DNA of 64,000 nucleotides from Misgurnus anguillicaudatus. Taxonomy: Eukaryota > Chordata > Actinopteri > Cypriniformes > Cobitidae. The first letter of the stretch is position 1; each line of letters starts with the position of its first letter. A program made the position numbers and the translations under genes. Shown here in pieces: positions 11,801 through 22,262 of this stretch. Location: NCBI RefSeq assembly GCF_027580225.2, contig NC_073346.2, positions 3,893,501 through 3,957,500 of the forward strand, read 5' to 3'. Under the pieces are notes generated by a model. It made no database searches. It saw nothing but the letters and a program-made list of their open reading frames with translations, and was not told the origin of the DNA.

Positions 11801-14800
11801 ACCACATAAAAATATTTAAAGTGTTTGCAAATATGGGATGATGGGCTAACAACTTGAGGAAATTAAAGTGTACTCACTTCTGCGTGAGGATGACCCGAAA
11901 CTCAGAGCGATGACCCAGATCCAGCTGTTGCAGGACAGTCTGACTCCAGGACACGTGAGAAGCTTTACACTTCTTACAGATGAGGGTTTCTGTGACCATG
12001 TTGTACATCCTGTCAATGTCATGAACTTGCCGTGCCCTTTTATGCAGACCGCCTCCTGTCAGTTGATGGTGTCCACAGGCAGGATTGGGACAGAGAACCT
12101 TGACCTTCCACAGCTTATACGGCATCCACAGCAAAAGGGCATGACAAAAAAATCTGTCAGGAGCAGGAGCCTGATTGTATGTCAGTGCAGGCTGTGGTGG
12201 GTGATACCAGAGCTGAAGGTTGTCACGGAGTTCCGGCTTTCCCCTGGACCCCATTTTAAAAAGCCGGCTTGCAATCCACCTGTGATCCTCTGGTGGCAAG
12301 GTCTCCAACCACAAACGAGGAAGCGGTAGTACACTTGGTGCTTGTAACAGCGCGGTAGGAGCACTCTGTGAGGAAAAAGAGACAAAACATTTAGTCCCTT
12401 AAGTTACCTTTGTTAAATAACGCTTTATCCAAGACGACCCTTAAATAAAATGCTCATCTAAATAACATCTATAAAACACGGATTATTTTCACACTAAAAA
12501 GTATTTTTCAGCTGTAGTCATTAAAACTTAGTTTACCGTGTCTATCTATTTAATTCATCGAGTTTCTGCAGAATTACAAGAGTTGTGTATGCAGGAGGAT
12601 AAAGAAAAAACTTTAATAACAAACTTAGCAATGACCAGACAAGCAGATAAGCACACAACACACTAAAACAACATTTAACACCAACTAAGATGAGAAAAGG
12701 AATTGAATCACAGACAGACTATTGCTGCGTCCGAAACCGCCTACTACATACTATATAGTACGCGAAAAGCAGTAGGCGAGGCGAGTAGTATGTCCAAAAA
12801 CATAGTATTCGAAAAACAGTATGCGAAAAGTACCCGGATGACCTACTACTTCCGGTTAGATTTTGCAGTGTGCATACGATGGACGCTTCACTATCCCATG
12901 ATGCCCCGGACGAGGAGTTATCCAACGAAGAAGAAGAGGCACGCGGCTGTTTTCGCGCTGAAATGACACGACGTGATGACGACGTATGTCACGTGATGTA
13001 ACAACATGGCGGATGTAGTACGTCCGAATCTCATTCATACAACCAGGATTCATACTATACAGTACCTACTGTTTTAACGGCAAGTAAGTAGGTACTTCAT
13101 CTAATTCAAAGCCTATAAATACACAGGACAGATAATCAAATTAAACAAGACACAGGTGAGGACGATTGAAAATAATGAGAACAGAGGCGGAGCTAATTAA
13201 CAAGATAATAAACCAGATTAAATCAAATAACATAAAAAAAGGAAAAACTGGATACATGACTCTGACTAGAATCTTTGCAATTCAGCATTTTATGCATATT
13301 TGACTCCTTTTCACCAGTGACTGTATGATGTTAAGATTAATATTCTTACATTGTGAACAATTAAGAAACTCATACACAACGCCTTCAATAAATTAAAACA
13401 TTCAGCGATGCTAATGACATCAACATCATACAATGAAAAGGCAAGTAAATGTAAACTATAATATGTAAACTATCACAAAACATAAAAACGAAATAACATT
13501 GTACAGTGAATCAGGGTTATGTAAACTTTGGATCTTTTTTAGAAATTCTGTTATTATTCTGTGTTGAAAACTTTATGTAAACATTTGTCCAGTGTATTTG
13601 ATATCTCAAATGTTGAAAGCAAATAAAAGTCAAAAAGCCCTTGAAACTTTTTACAGTGTACAAACTGGTAACTTTAAATTAGCCACACTACAGTCATTAA
13701 AAAGGTAATTATATAAAAATAATAAAATGTATCATTTCTGGGCATGTGAGCCTTTATCTATTACTAGATATCAAATACTGACAAATGGATACATTTGTGG
13801 CAAAGGTGTTCAGAATTTAAAATTGTTACAAAAGTGTCAGTTGGCTGGCCCCATTGTGTGTGACAGTTAATATACAAACATAATAAAGCCCACTGGACCA
13901 GTAGAATATTAAACAACTTACGGAGACAACGCTGCATGATGATGTGGGACTGGTAACATCGGCAGTTGATCTGGGGACGGAGACTGGAAGTCCAGGGTCT
14001 TGTGTCTGTACAAACATGCAGTGCAATATATTTTACATAACAGTAGAAAGACATCAAATATAACTGTTCAATTATTTAATGTCATCCTAGATGTAACAAT
14101 ACACCACTGTTCAATAGTATGTGTTCAGTTTTGGGTCATTCTACGGAAATGTCAATTTTTCTGTCCCTAGCCTTTACAGAAATATTACACTTGAAACACC
14201 CTTTAGGGTTACAATTTTTTATATTTTAAAATGAAACAATTGTTGTTTTTGATAAATGTAATGTGCATGCAATGCATTGCTGAATAAGAGTGTCAATTTC
14301 TTAAAAAAGAAATATTGCTGACCACACCAAATTTGTGATAGTAAATCTATTTAAAATAAAGCACTGTATAGTAATGTATAGTATTGTTCTTACTTCATTA
14401 TATTATGGTTTCCTGGAATAATAAATGGAGAAAAGACTTATGCAAATGCAATGTGGCCTATACTTACAGTGGTGCTTGGTATAGGGGGACTGGACACTGC
14501 TGTTGAGCTAGGTTGGTCAGTAGCCTGAGATGGTCTTCTAGCAATCTTTAGGTTGGGCTTCGCTGCAGCAATATGAGACCCGCTAAATCTTGACTTGGTA
14601 AACTGAAATAGGGCAAAACAATTTCAATAAAAATGTGTTAGCACAGTGGGGAAAAAATAAAATTACTTTTAATTACACCTGAAATGGCTGCATGATAAAT
14701 GCAGATAAAGTATTAACATATTTACTACATATTTACTACTTAAGTCAATTTTGCATACATGACAGAAAAAGTAGCTTTAACTGCCAAAATAAAGAAGACC

Positions 14801-17800
14801 AAAATAAAGGGAAAAACCATAAGGCACTTTGCTGTGTAGTTTAATGGTCTTTACCCTACAACAGCAGAGCCAAAGTAAAGAGGAAGAGGAGAATCCAAGA
14901 ACACACTGTAAAAATGCTGGGTTATTTTAACCTATCACTGGATAAATATTGGACAGAACACCATTGGGTTACATATTACATAATGCTGGGCTGTTGTTAC
15001 CAAACCACGTGTTAAAATAAATTTGGTGGTGGTGTGGCCATCTTTGTGCAAAGCAACATTCCTTGTAAGTTAAAACAAAATTTAATACGCGATGAAATTG
15101 AAGCTATATGGGTAGAAGTTTATGTACCTTATATGAGACCAGTGCTTGTGAGATGCTGTTATAGACCTCCTGATGCACACATGGACTATCTAACATGCTT
15201 AGGTGAAATGCTTGATAATGTCTCTGATGTTAACTGTGAACTTTACTTGCTTGGAGATATAAACATTGATTGGAATGATGACAGATGCAGAAAGAAAAAG
15301 AAAGTAATTTCCTATTTAAGTGTCTGCAATTAACATCAAATAGTTAAAGTGCCAACTAGAATCTTTAGAAACAAGGTGGGCATTACAACAGCAACATGTA
15401 TTGACCACATTTAGAGAAACTTGTTCATGCTTTCATCACAAGCAGAGTGGATTACTGCAATGGACTCCTTACTGGTATCCCCAAAAAAAACATTAGACAG
15501 CTACAGCTCATACAAAACACTGCTGCCAGAATTCTGATCAGAACCAAAAAAATCTGAGCCCATTACTCCAATCCTCAGGTCCTTTTTTAAAGTATTGTTA
15601 TTCGTTTATAAATCACTTCATGGCTTAGGACCCAAATACATGACAGATATGCTAACTGAATATAAACCTAACAGATTACTCAGATCATTAGGATCCGGTC
15701 AGTTAGAAATCCCAAGGGTTTACTCAAAACAAGGTGCGTCAGCATTTAGTTATTATGCCACCTATAGCTGGAATCAGCTTCCAGATGAGATCAGATGTGC
15801 TTCCACAGTAAACACTTTTAAGTCTAGATTAAAAACACATCTGTTTAACTCTTCATTTACTGAATGAGCACTGTGCTGCTTCACACTGACTGCACTTTTA
15901 ACTCAAGTCACTTTTACTCCTGTTTTATTCTTTTTAACATTTTAAACTGTTTTTATTAAAATCACATTTATTTTCTTTAATTGATTTTAAATTCTCATGT
16001 ATCTTTGTTTTTATTGTGATTTTATCGTGTGTTAAAATGCGTGCATTTTTTTTCTCTTTTATATATTGTTTTCTCATTTCTATGTTAAGCACTTTGAATG
16101 ACCTCTGTGTATGAAATGTGCTATACAAATAAATTTGCCTTGCCTTGCCTACACTTTCATGGCTCACTTTAAACCAAAGAATAACAGTTACTTTAAGCAC
16201 CATGATCTGTGGTGAAATAGAAAATGCCTATTTCTCTGTTTAATCAAATAGTGTACTGTAACGCTGTGCATAATCATAACACCAGAAAAGCAAATAATGG
16301 TCAAATAGTGAACCCCCCCACCCAAAAACTAATTTTATGAAGAAAACTGTCCTGTATAGAGAGAGCTATTCTCATCTGGAATAACATTCCCATTGAAGTT
16401 CGTCACCTTTGTAATAAGCTGTCATTTAAAAGTAGTCTACGGTTATATGTGTTGATGTAGGTTTTTATATGTCTTGATTAAAGTAATCATAAATCATATC
16501 TTATTTATTGTCTAGTCCTGTTATAAATTGAAACTAGATTTTAGGTATGAGTATGTGTATGTATGTATGTATATGTAATGTTTATATGTGTATATTTATC
16601 ATCTGTGATTATTGAAATGTTGGGATCCATATAAATAAACAAATAAAGAAATAAAAACAACCCAGCATTGGGTAACTTTTAACTCAGCAGTATGTTCTAT
16701 ACAATATTTACTATGCGATGGGTTAAAAAAGCCCTGCCTTTTTTAGAGGGCAGGAACGATAGGGCATATAGGTTGCAAAGCTAGGGAACAATCATACCTT
16801 GACACAAGATATATAAACTGACCAATCAGCAGACGCCACAGGGTGTGTCAGTTGGCAGGCAAATGTGAAAACATCTCAGCCTTTACTTTCTATACTTTAC
16901 CAAATTTCCAATCAATACAGACTTTGATACTTAAATGCATAGTTAACATTGCAAGTCCTGTAAAAAAATGTAATTAATCTACCTGTGACAAACTTGGCGA
17001 AATCCTTGATGGAGTACGCTGGGGTGGAGGCTGAGGCTGGAACTGAGGTTGATGCTGGACCTGAGGTTGATGCTGGACCTGAGGTTGATGCTGGACCTGA
17101 GGTTGATGCTGGACCTGAGGTTGAGGCTGGACCTGGGGCTGAGGCTGGACCTGAGGTTGAGGCTGAACCTGGGGTTGATGCTGGACCTGAGGTTGAGGCT
17201 GGACCTGGGGTTGATGCTGACCCTCCTCCTGTGGTGATCCAATAGCAGCAGCAGACTGTTGTTGCATGACCCTTGGTGTCTGTCCAGTAGACATAGGTGG
17301 CTGATAAAGACAACCAAAAATTACATACAATCATATTTGAAAGAAAAACATTGTTCTTTTTTACTTGCAACATATTGAAATGTATTTTACCTTTTGAGTG
17401 TGAAAACCACATGTGCACTTTAGGACACCTCCAAACAATGTTGTCTGGCCACGAGAGTGCATCGGGCATTTTTCAATCTATAAACATTGTGGCAAATTCA
17501 ATACACAGTACATGCATTTGTAATTAAGAATAAAACTAAGGGAGTGACTTTTAAGGGAGTGATTCACTTAAAAGATCATGTAAAGGAAAAACACAAGTCA
17601 CACCTTGACTGAAACCCCCAACCATCCCTACCCCCACTTCTCAAATCTTTGTTTCAAGTAGCTTTTCTTTTATAGTACAACAGTAGTCAGTAGTACATTC
17701 AATCATAAATAAATAAATGCATTTAAACAATTACACCATGTAAATCCCAAGTCACGTTACAATGTTGTAATGAATGAGACTAATGAATGAGATGACTAAT

Positions 17801-18162
17801 CTCTTGCTTTATTATGTAAATACAGTAAACAAACAGTTCTACTTTTACTGTTTAATTTTGCATGTCAACAAACACTAATGTACTTTCATTAGTTACTATT
17901 ATGGAAATACAGTAAATAGCCAGTTCTATTGTAAATGCTTAATTATGCAAGTCAACAAACACTTAAGTCCGTTCATTGTTTTCTTACGCAAAAATAACAA
18001 AAAACACACACTTACCCTTTGATAAAGCTCGTGCCACTTTTTTTGCCTAGGAGCTGGTCTATTACCTTCTTCTGAAGGCCAAACACCTGTACTGGCAAAC
18101 TTTCTTAGACGTGAAATCCATTCAGCGTCCGACATGCCTTTGTGCGATTTTTTTGCAGACAT
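7742..18162 (-). CDS. gene A: DUF6729-like, DDE-transposase-like protein, 10 exons, one in-frame stop
   Basis: Ten exons can be joined with consistent phases: 18162-18016, 17300-16983, 14602-14468, 14005-13922, 12365-11878, 11765-11438, 10600-9799, 9698-9489, 9384-9023 and 8857-7742. The model has 1,329 codons. In order it shows a short N-terminus, a Pro/Gln repeat linker, a DUF6729-like zinc region (Cys 320, 325, 358, 361), and an RNase-H-like block with candidate acidic residues Asp496 (KMDSTKK), Asp564 (YVDCGCC) and Glu756 (SLESFH), plus a DIWHFMRR motif. The C-terminus is acidic, then Gln/Val-rich, ending in a Cys/His cluster. The only defect seen is TGA at codon 999. The paralogue B lies head to head at 24.7 kb. 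Function in the fish is unknown; MULE-like transposase descent is inferred. Confidence 0.8.
9023..9384 (-). CDS. gene A exon 9: acidic region
   Basis: The acceptor is TTATTTAG and the donor GTAAGT. It begins 'ELIGVQYLFQQTGRALQD', then an Asp/Glu-rich and Ser/Thr/Pro-rich tail. It pairs with the gene B exon at 63,051. Confidence 0.8.
9489..9698 (-). CDS. gene A exon 8
   Basis: The acceptor is CTTTACAG and the donor GTAAGA; both ends are phase 1. Seventy codons include 'FQIYLLEGLNRWNQDR' and end at 'CYTG'. The equivalent gene B exon lies at 30,792-30,995. Confidence 0.8.
9799..10600 (-). CDS. gene A exon 7: core of the transposase-like domain
   Basis: The acceptor is TTTTGCAG and the donor GTATGT, phase 1. 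The exon carries YVDCGCC (Asp564), DIWHFMRR (Trp593/His594), 'ELALHCRRRTRG' and 'RCARGSTSLESFHLHLNRF' (Glu756). The order Asp, Asp, Trp-His, Glu resembles MULE-type transposases. It is the best conserved exon between A and B. Confidence 0.85.
10667..11376. mobile_element. hAT element inside gene A intron 6
   Basis: The termini CAGTGTTGGG and CCCAACACTG bound 710 bp. A perfect 8-bp duplication CAAATAAA sits at 10,659-10,666 and 11,377-11,384. Without it the 837-bp intron would be about 119 bp, like the neighbouring introns, so the insertion came after the intron existed. Confidence 0.92.
11438..11765 (-). CDS. gene A exon 6
   Basis: The acceptor is TTTTTTTAG; the exon begins by completing the Lys codon split by the phase-2 intron. 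It contains 'RERGLGNS', a helical region, and ends with KMDSTKK, whose Asp (residue 496) is the first candidate catalytic acid. The donor is GTTAGC, phase 0. Confidence 0.8.
11878..12365 (-). CDS. gene A exon 5: DUF6729-like zinc region
   Basis: The acceptor is TCCTCACAG; the exon ends in phase 2 at GTGAGT. It encodes 'LLLWMPYKLW', then a zinc-ribbon-like CPNPAC ... CKKC pair about 33 residues apart, then 'SWSQTVLQQLDLGHR'. These match the DUF6729 family as I know it from teleost predicted proteins. The paralogous exon of gene B keeps the same four cysteines. Confidence 0.8.
12723..13090. mobile_element. MITE relic of the GCTGCGTCCGAAACCGC family
   Basis: It starts with the same terminus as the complete element at 40,692 and carries the same interior words (CATACTATATAGTA, GTAGTATGTCC). 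Its right end is degraded. It lies in gene A intron 4. Confidence 0.65.
13100..13900. other. AT-rich intron sequence, nothing recognised
   Basis: This part of gene A intron 4 shows no open frame, RNA gene or clear repeat termini. Confidence 0.5.
13922..14005 (-). CDS. gene A exon 4
   Basis: The acceptor is TTTGTACAG and the donor GTAAGT. Twenty-eight codons in phase 0 are Ser/Thr/Pro-rich. Confidence 0.6.
14468..14602 (-). CDS. gene A exon 3
   Basis: The acceptor is TATTTCAG and the donor GTAAGT. Forty-five codons in phase 0 encode a basic then Ser/Pro/Thr-rich stretch. It is placed in gene A by strand, phase and position. Confidence 0.65.
14905..15020. mobile_element. left half of a fish MITE, split by later sequence
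   Basis: The CACTGTAAAAATGCTGGG start is a common fish MITE terminus. A counterpart beginning AACAACCCAGCATTGGG lies at 16,655-16,740. LINE fragments lie between the two halves. Confidence 0.5.
15023..15345 (+). pseudogene. LINE endonuclease-domain fragment
   Basis: The frame reads 'GGVAIFVQSN' ... 'IWVEVYVP' ... 'CCYRPPD' ... 'LLGDINIDW', which matches the central and C-terminal part of the apurinic-type endonuclease of CR1/L2-like LINE ORF2. It breaks at a TAA near 15,331. It lies in gene A intron 2, on the opposite strand. Confidence 0.75.
15415..16150 (+). pseudogene. LINE ORF2 C-terminal fragment with 3' tail (L2/CR1-like)
   Basis: After stops and a frameshift, 15,595-15,864 is open and reads 'LLFVYKSLHGLGPKYMTD' to 'NTFKSRLKTHLFN', the usual C-terminus of fish L2/CR1-clade ORF2. 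About 250 bp further a TTGCC-repeat tail (16,135-16,150) marks the element's 3' end. The reverse transcriptase core between this and the endonuclease piece is deleted. Confidence 0.75.
16983..17300 (-). CDS. gene A exon 2: Gln/Pro repeat linker
   Basis: The acceptor is TTTATCAG and the donor GTAGAT. The exon has 106 codons, phase 0 at both ends. It is dominated by an 18-bp repeat encoding six-residue Pro-Gln-Val-Gln units with His/Pro variation (about 17,030-17,215). It is probably an unstructured linker, and the repeat number is likely to vary between individuals. Confidence 0.75.
18016..18162 (-). CDS. gene A exon 1 (start codon)
   Basis: ATG at 18,162 opens 49 codons (MSAKKSHKGMSDAEW...), rich in Lys/Arg and Trp. 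It ends at a GTAAGT donor in phase 0. The next exon continues in phase 0, which supports this start. Confidence 0.7.
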
Positions 18163-18756
18163 TGTCTTGTCCTAAACAGTTGTTAAAAACTATACTAAGT
18201 AAAAATAAAACTCTAATTATCTCTCAGATTTAATTATGCTATTAAGTTATGCATTCTTACCGGTTATAGTCCGTAATAAAAGATACAAATATTTGTCCTC
18301 CGTTTAAAGATGTTGATGTCCGTGGCAATGATGCTCGTCGTAGGGCATGAACCTTCTACTGAACTTTTTTGACCCCTGACACTCCCAGTTCATCTTATCC
18401 CTCTCGTCAAAGACCGTACACTTTCGGCCAATTTCGGCAACTTTATTGACATTTTAGCCTACTCCCCCTACTGGCAAAGAGCGGCAACTCCAAAAAAAAA
18501 AAATAGAAGAGCAGTAACACGTCACCGAGCATCACTCTTACTCCACCTACAGGTGAGGAGGGGAATCGTACCCGAAGACTTTCTCTTTCACTTTGATTGG
18601 TCAAATGTTGAAAATGTTGAAACTTCCGCTCTGTGATTGGCTGCAAATGTTGAAGCGCTTCGACTCGATTGGCTCTAAATGTTGAAGCGCTTCGATTTGA
18701 TTGGTTGTGCTTCAACATTTTTCAACATTATGTTGGACTATCCTTCGGCAGCTGGC

Positions 18757-18808
18757 GCCCAGGTCGCAGTCTCCTCTGGAGGCGTGGGTTCGAATCCCAC
18801 TTCTGACA
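18757..18808 (+). tRNA. tRNA-Leu(CAG) 3' fragment, pseudogene
   Basis: It begins at the CAG anticodon loop and runs through the long variable arm and T arm to the acceptor end ...TTCTGACA. The 5' half is missing or replaced, so it cannot fold as a complete tRNA. Confidence 0.7.
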
Positions 18809-18934
18809 TTGTGTTGCCTTTGTTGTAGCCACCCGTGCTGTGTATCGCGCTTTCTTCCAAGGGAGCGTCCTTTTCAAAGACGCCAGGAGACAGGCACGCG
18901 GGGGACGACCCGGTTTCCCATTTTGGTAGAGATG

Positions 18935-19515
18935 AAGGTTCAAGGTTCAATTTATTGCAATATAGTGTCAAACACAATTGGAATTCTTTACAGCCAGTCA
19001 CGCATGGCAAATGAAACATTAAGACAAAACAAGATATGACAATACACAGTCATATGGAAGGTGAATGGAAGTTGCTAAGAGTAATAATGATACTTACACT
19101 AATACTGAATGATAAAAGTAGGAGTAATAGAAACAATAAAGTGCAAACAGTGCATTCAGTCCTGAAAAGGCATTGAACTGTCATTAAGCAGCCAGGCGGC
19201 CGTGGGAAAGAAGCTCAGGCGATGCCGGGATTTTGCAGTTCTCGGGAGCCGAAGCCTTCTACCTGAAGGGAGCAGCTGAAACATGGTACAGCCTGGATGA
19301 GATGGGTCAGACATAATTTTTCTTGCCCTTCTCACAGCCCTGAGGTTGTGAAGGGATTCCAGAGAAGGTAGAGAGGTGTTGATCACTCTCTCTGCCGAGC
19401 GGATCACCCGCTGCAGCTTGGCCTTGTCCTTGGCTGCTGCAGCAGGGAACCATGTAATTATTGATTGTGTAATAATGGATTTAATGATGGCAGAGTAAAA
19501 CCGGATTAATATTTA
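18935..19515 (-). pseudogene. LINE ORF2 C-terminus and 3' UTR
   Basis: On the minus strand 19,510-19,156 reads the familiar non-LTR ORF2 ending: 'FYSAIIKSIITQSI', 'LQRVIRSAERVI', 'SLPSLESLHNLRAVRRARKI', then 'LLPSGRRLRLPRT' and 'SFFPTAAWLLN'. A 3' UTR of about 220 bp follows to 18,935. It is 5'-truncated. Confidence 0.75.
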
Positions 19516-19589
19516 ATAATGAAGTTTTGCAGCTGGCCTCCAGAATCCAGCTGTCTTCACCAAGCATGACTTCCCAGGTTTCTGGCGTT

Positions 19590-19662
19590 GGGCCGGTGGC
19601 GCAATGGATAACGGGTCTGACTACGGATCAGAACATTCTAGGTTCGACTCCTGGCTGGCTCG
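19590..19662 (+). tRNA. tRNA-Arg(ACG)
   Basis: The 73-nt sequence has an acceptor pairing GGGCCGG/CTGGCTC with one extra G-T, an anticodon loop CTACGGA (anticodon ACG) on a perfect TCTGA/TCAGA stem, and a T arm GGTTCGACTCC. A few bases differ from the usual vertebrate sequence in the D stem and variable loop. It may be a gene or a recent pseudogene. Confidence 0.75.
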
Positions 19663-19749
19663 AACCTGTTTTTACTCCTTCCTCCCACACGTTGGGTGTC
19701 TGCTGTCCTGCGTCAACATGCCTCAGTAGAGCAGAGGATGCACACCAGG

Positions 19750-19821
19750 CTCTGATTGCTCAGATGGCGGAGCGCAGGACTGCAGGCAGGCAATTTAGAC
19801 GTCCAACCTTAGGTCGATGGG
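19750..19821 (+). tRNA. tRNA-Tyr-like pseudogene with intron remnant
   Basis: The D arm region GCTCAGATGGCGGAGCGC and the words AGGACTGCAG and CTTAGGTCG follow vertebrate intron-containing tRNA-Tyr, but the anticodon GTA has become GCA and the T arm is lost. Confidence 0.5.
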
Positions 19822-19930
19822 CCGGAGGCAGTGAAGCTTTGCCTCTTGGAGGTGCTGCGATCCTTGCCTTCGAAGCCAGCGTTGCGCATAACCCAGCCGG
19901 TGAAAAAGGCAAGCGCACGTCAAAAGAGTG

Positions 19931-20002
19931 TTCCCTGACCGGGAATCGAACCCGGGCCGCGGCGGTGAGAGCGCCGAATCCTAGCCACTAGACCACCAGG
20001 GA
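19931..20002 (-). tRNA. tRNA-Glu(CTC)
   Basis: The reverse complement begins TCCCTGGTGGTCTAGTGGCT, has an anticodon loop CTCTCAC (CTC), a T loop GGTTCGATTCC, and ends in an acceptor strand CAGGGA plus discriminator A. All four stems pair and the internal A and B boxes are intact. It looks like a functional gene. Confidence 0.92.
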
Positions 20003-20230
20003 GGACACGCTAGCCTTCAGGCCGTGGATGCCTGGCACACTGTGCGGAAGGAAAACGGGGCTAAAGTCTCAAACTAGTCGACAAAAGGGCACCCTCCCCA
20101 GATTGTTGTCCTTAATTAATTTAAACGTGTTTTTACACTTATGCTTTCCTTAATAGAAAGCGAATAATAAATAAACTTCTCGTGAAGATCTCTTACCCGC
20201 CGAAAAGGCACAACATACAGCAAAGCAGTG

Positions 20231-20335
20231 CCTTCTTCTTCGTCTTCTTTTTCTTCTTCGTCTCTGTTTAATGGCGGGTAGCACCAACTTTAAGGTGCAT
20301 TATCGCCACCTACTGTGTTGGAGTGTGAAGCAGAG
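20231..20335. repeat. common fish interspersed repeat (CTTCTTCGTC...)
   Basis: The pyrimidine-rich CTTCTTCGTCTTC run, followed by 'TTTAATGGCGGGTAGCACC' and 'CGCCACCTACTGTGTTGGAG', is a word order I recognise from dispersed fish repeats. Class not determined. Confidence 0.5.
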
Positions 20336-21100
20336 TTTTTCCCCACAAAAAAACCTAGATACTCTTAATCAATCCTGTTATCTTTAAATAATGAAATAAA
20401 CTCTTCGAGCCGTAACAGATTATATTCTAAGGGTTCAAGTCAACAATTCCCACTTGCCTAATTGCCCTCTGCAATGTTTACCCTTTCCTCAATATACTTT
20501 CGACAAAAACGAAAAACATGCTCTAAAATTTGTACCTGGAGTCTAATCTCAGTTGAAAGCTTGATTACCACTATGTCGTCCAGCGTCCAGGAATGTGCAG
20601 AGGAGAGGTCGTGACCTTTGCTGTCATTCTTTCGCAGAGGCAATATCGTAGCCTATGAGGTTTACCCGAGGCGTGATCATTGCTGGTTAAAAACCTTACC
20701 CAATACCCCGCCGGGATGACTTTAATACGGTCAGCTTTGGCAATTTTTGCCAGTCTCTTAAAGCTATGGTCTACGATTTCAAAGATTGTTCATTATTAAT
20801 AACCTCGTTTAGATGCTGGTTATGGTTCTACAGTAACATCCTAACAATATGAAGAGAAAAAAGAATTTAAAAAATCCATTCAGTCTATTGGGTGTATGGT
20901 AGCAGATAAGTTGACCAATATAAACTGTCCGGCCGGATAGCTTACATTGGTTAACTGCTCTCATCCAATCCCTGCTACATTTGAAAATCCACCTCGTGCA
21001 CGCGTCTCCACCCCATCGCACACCACCCCGCCCCTCTCCTGCCTGCGACATGAAATTTGTGTCAGTATATGGTAGCTAGCGAAGCAGCAACATCTCACTA

Positions 21101-21323
21101 ATGGAAAAAAAACTAAACGACAGCAGCAAGCAGCCCCTGCTTGTCCCTACAGTAAAGGTTGGAAGAAAAAGGAAGTCTGTTGAAGAAAGAGCAGAGGTTA
21201 AAAAAATTTGAAAAACGCCGGACTCTAAGTAGAATCAATATATGGTCCGCCATTGACCGGAGGAAGCTTCAGGGAGATTTGGGGCTGAAAACCGACGCCG
21301 ACACGGCAGACTTTTTGTTGAAC
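21101..21323 (+). pseudogene. frameshifted first exon, basic DNA-binding-like N-terminus
   Basis: ATG at 21,101 opens a Lys/Arg-rich frame ('GRKRKSVEERAEVKK') that stops at TGA 21,209 just after a run of seven A. Another frame then continues 'FEKRRTLSRINIWSAIDRRK' to 'DADTADFLLN' and ends at an AG|GTACGC donor. This type of N-terminus is common in fish transposon-related proteins. A one-base change in the A run would explain the break. Confidence 0.5.
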
Positions 21324-21346
21324 AGGTACGCACTTATTTATACTTT

Positions 21347-21955
21347 TATTGTGTGAGGTGTTACATAAATATCTTTTTATGAGTACATGCTGTCGTTCGG
21401 CATCGGAATGTTAGCCGTTTAGCATCGCGTATCACGGGTCAAAGTAATTATATTTACTAAGATTGTGTGAGGTGTTACATAAATAGTATTATAATCTGAC
21501 TACATGCTGATGCTGCCGGTCGGCATCGGAATGTTAGCCGTTTAGCATCGCATATCACGGGTCAAAATAATTATATTTACAAAGATTGTGTGAGGTGTTA
21601 CATAAATAGTATTATAATCTGACTACATGCTGATGCTGCCGGTCGGCATCGGAATGTTAGCCGTTTAGCATCGCGTATCACGGGTCAAAATAATTATATT
21701 TACAAAGATTGTGTGAGGTGTTACATAAATAGTATTATAATCTGACTACATGCTGATGCTGCCGGTCGGCATCGGAATGTTAGCCGTTTAGCATCTCGTA
21801 TCACGGGTCAAAATAATTATATTTACTAAGATTGTGTGAGGTGTTACATAATTATGATATTATGAGTCTGACAACATGCTGATGCTGCCGGTCGGCATTG
21901 GAATGTTAGCCGTTTAGCGTCGCGTATCACGGGTCAAAGTAATTATATTTATAAA
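21347..21955. repeat. 123-bp tandem repeat, five copies
   Basis: Units start at about 21,347, 21,461, 21,584, 21,707 and 21,830; three successive periods are exactly 123 bp, the first 114. Each holds GTGTGAGGTGTTACATAA and CGGCATCGGAATGTTAGCCG, the latter partly palindromic. Confidence 0.95.
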
Positions 21956-22262
21956 GTCATTTCTTGAAGCTCATGAGGGGAAACGTATGCCAAACGTTGT
22001 TGTGAAAGTAAATAACGTCAATTACAATCATAATTGTAATTGTTCATTCCTTCAAGCCTTTATGTGTTTACTGCTCGGTAAATCTCTGTTCTGATGTTTA
22101 CTACCAGTGATCACAGCTTGAATGAGTGACGTTGTTCAGGTGGTTTCCCGGTGGGAGGGATCAGGCAGCACAGAGGGGCGGGATGAGTTTTTTAAAACGT
22201 ACTAACCGTCTCAGGCTTTCTAGACCGATTTTCAACATCGTAGACTACAGCTTTAAGAGACT

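Larger units (their letters stand above)
20752..22262. mobile_element. terminal-inverted-repeat DNA element carrying a coding exon
   Basis: Imperfect inverted termini AGTCTCTTAAAGCTATGG and AGTCTCTTAAAGCTGTAG (complement of the right end) bound about 1.5 kb, and the similarity continues for about 30 bp as GTCTACGAT. Inside lie a coding exon with a splice donor and five 123-bp repeats. No target duplication was recognised. Element class unknown. Confidence 0.6.

Noticed and set aside
16985..17245. Plus-strand Val-Asp-Ala-Gly-Pro-Glu repeat frame
   Set aside because: Shadow of gene A exon 2, whose minus-strand frame has proper splice sites and phase.
21101..21323. First coding exon of gene B
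   Set aside because: It lies within its own inverted-repeat element and resembles a different protein class; gene B has its own ATG exon at 24,672 and a nearer promoter-like array.
21347..21955. CRISPR-like regular repeats
   Set aside because: The 123-bp units repeat in full with no unique spacers, and the DNA is eukaryotic. The same holds for the 106-bp, 69-bp and 31-bp arrays.
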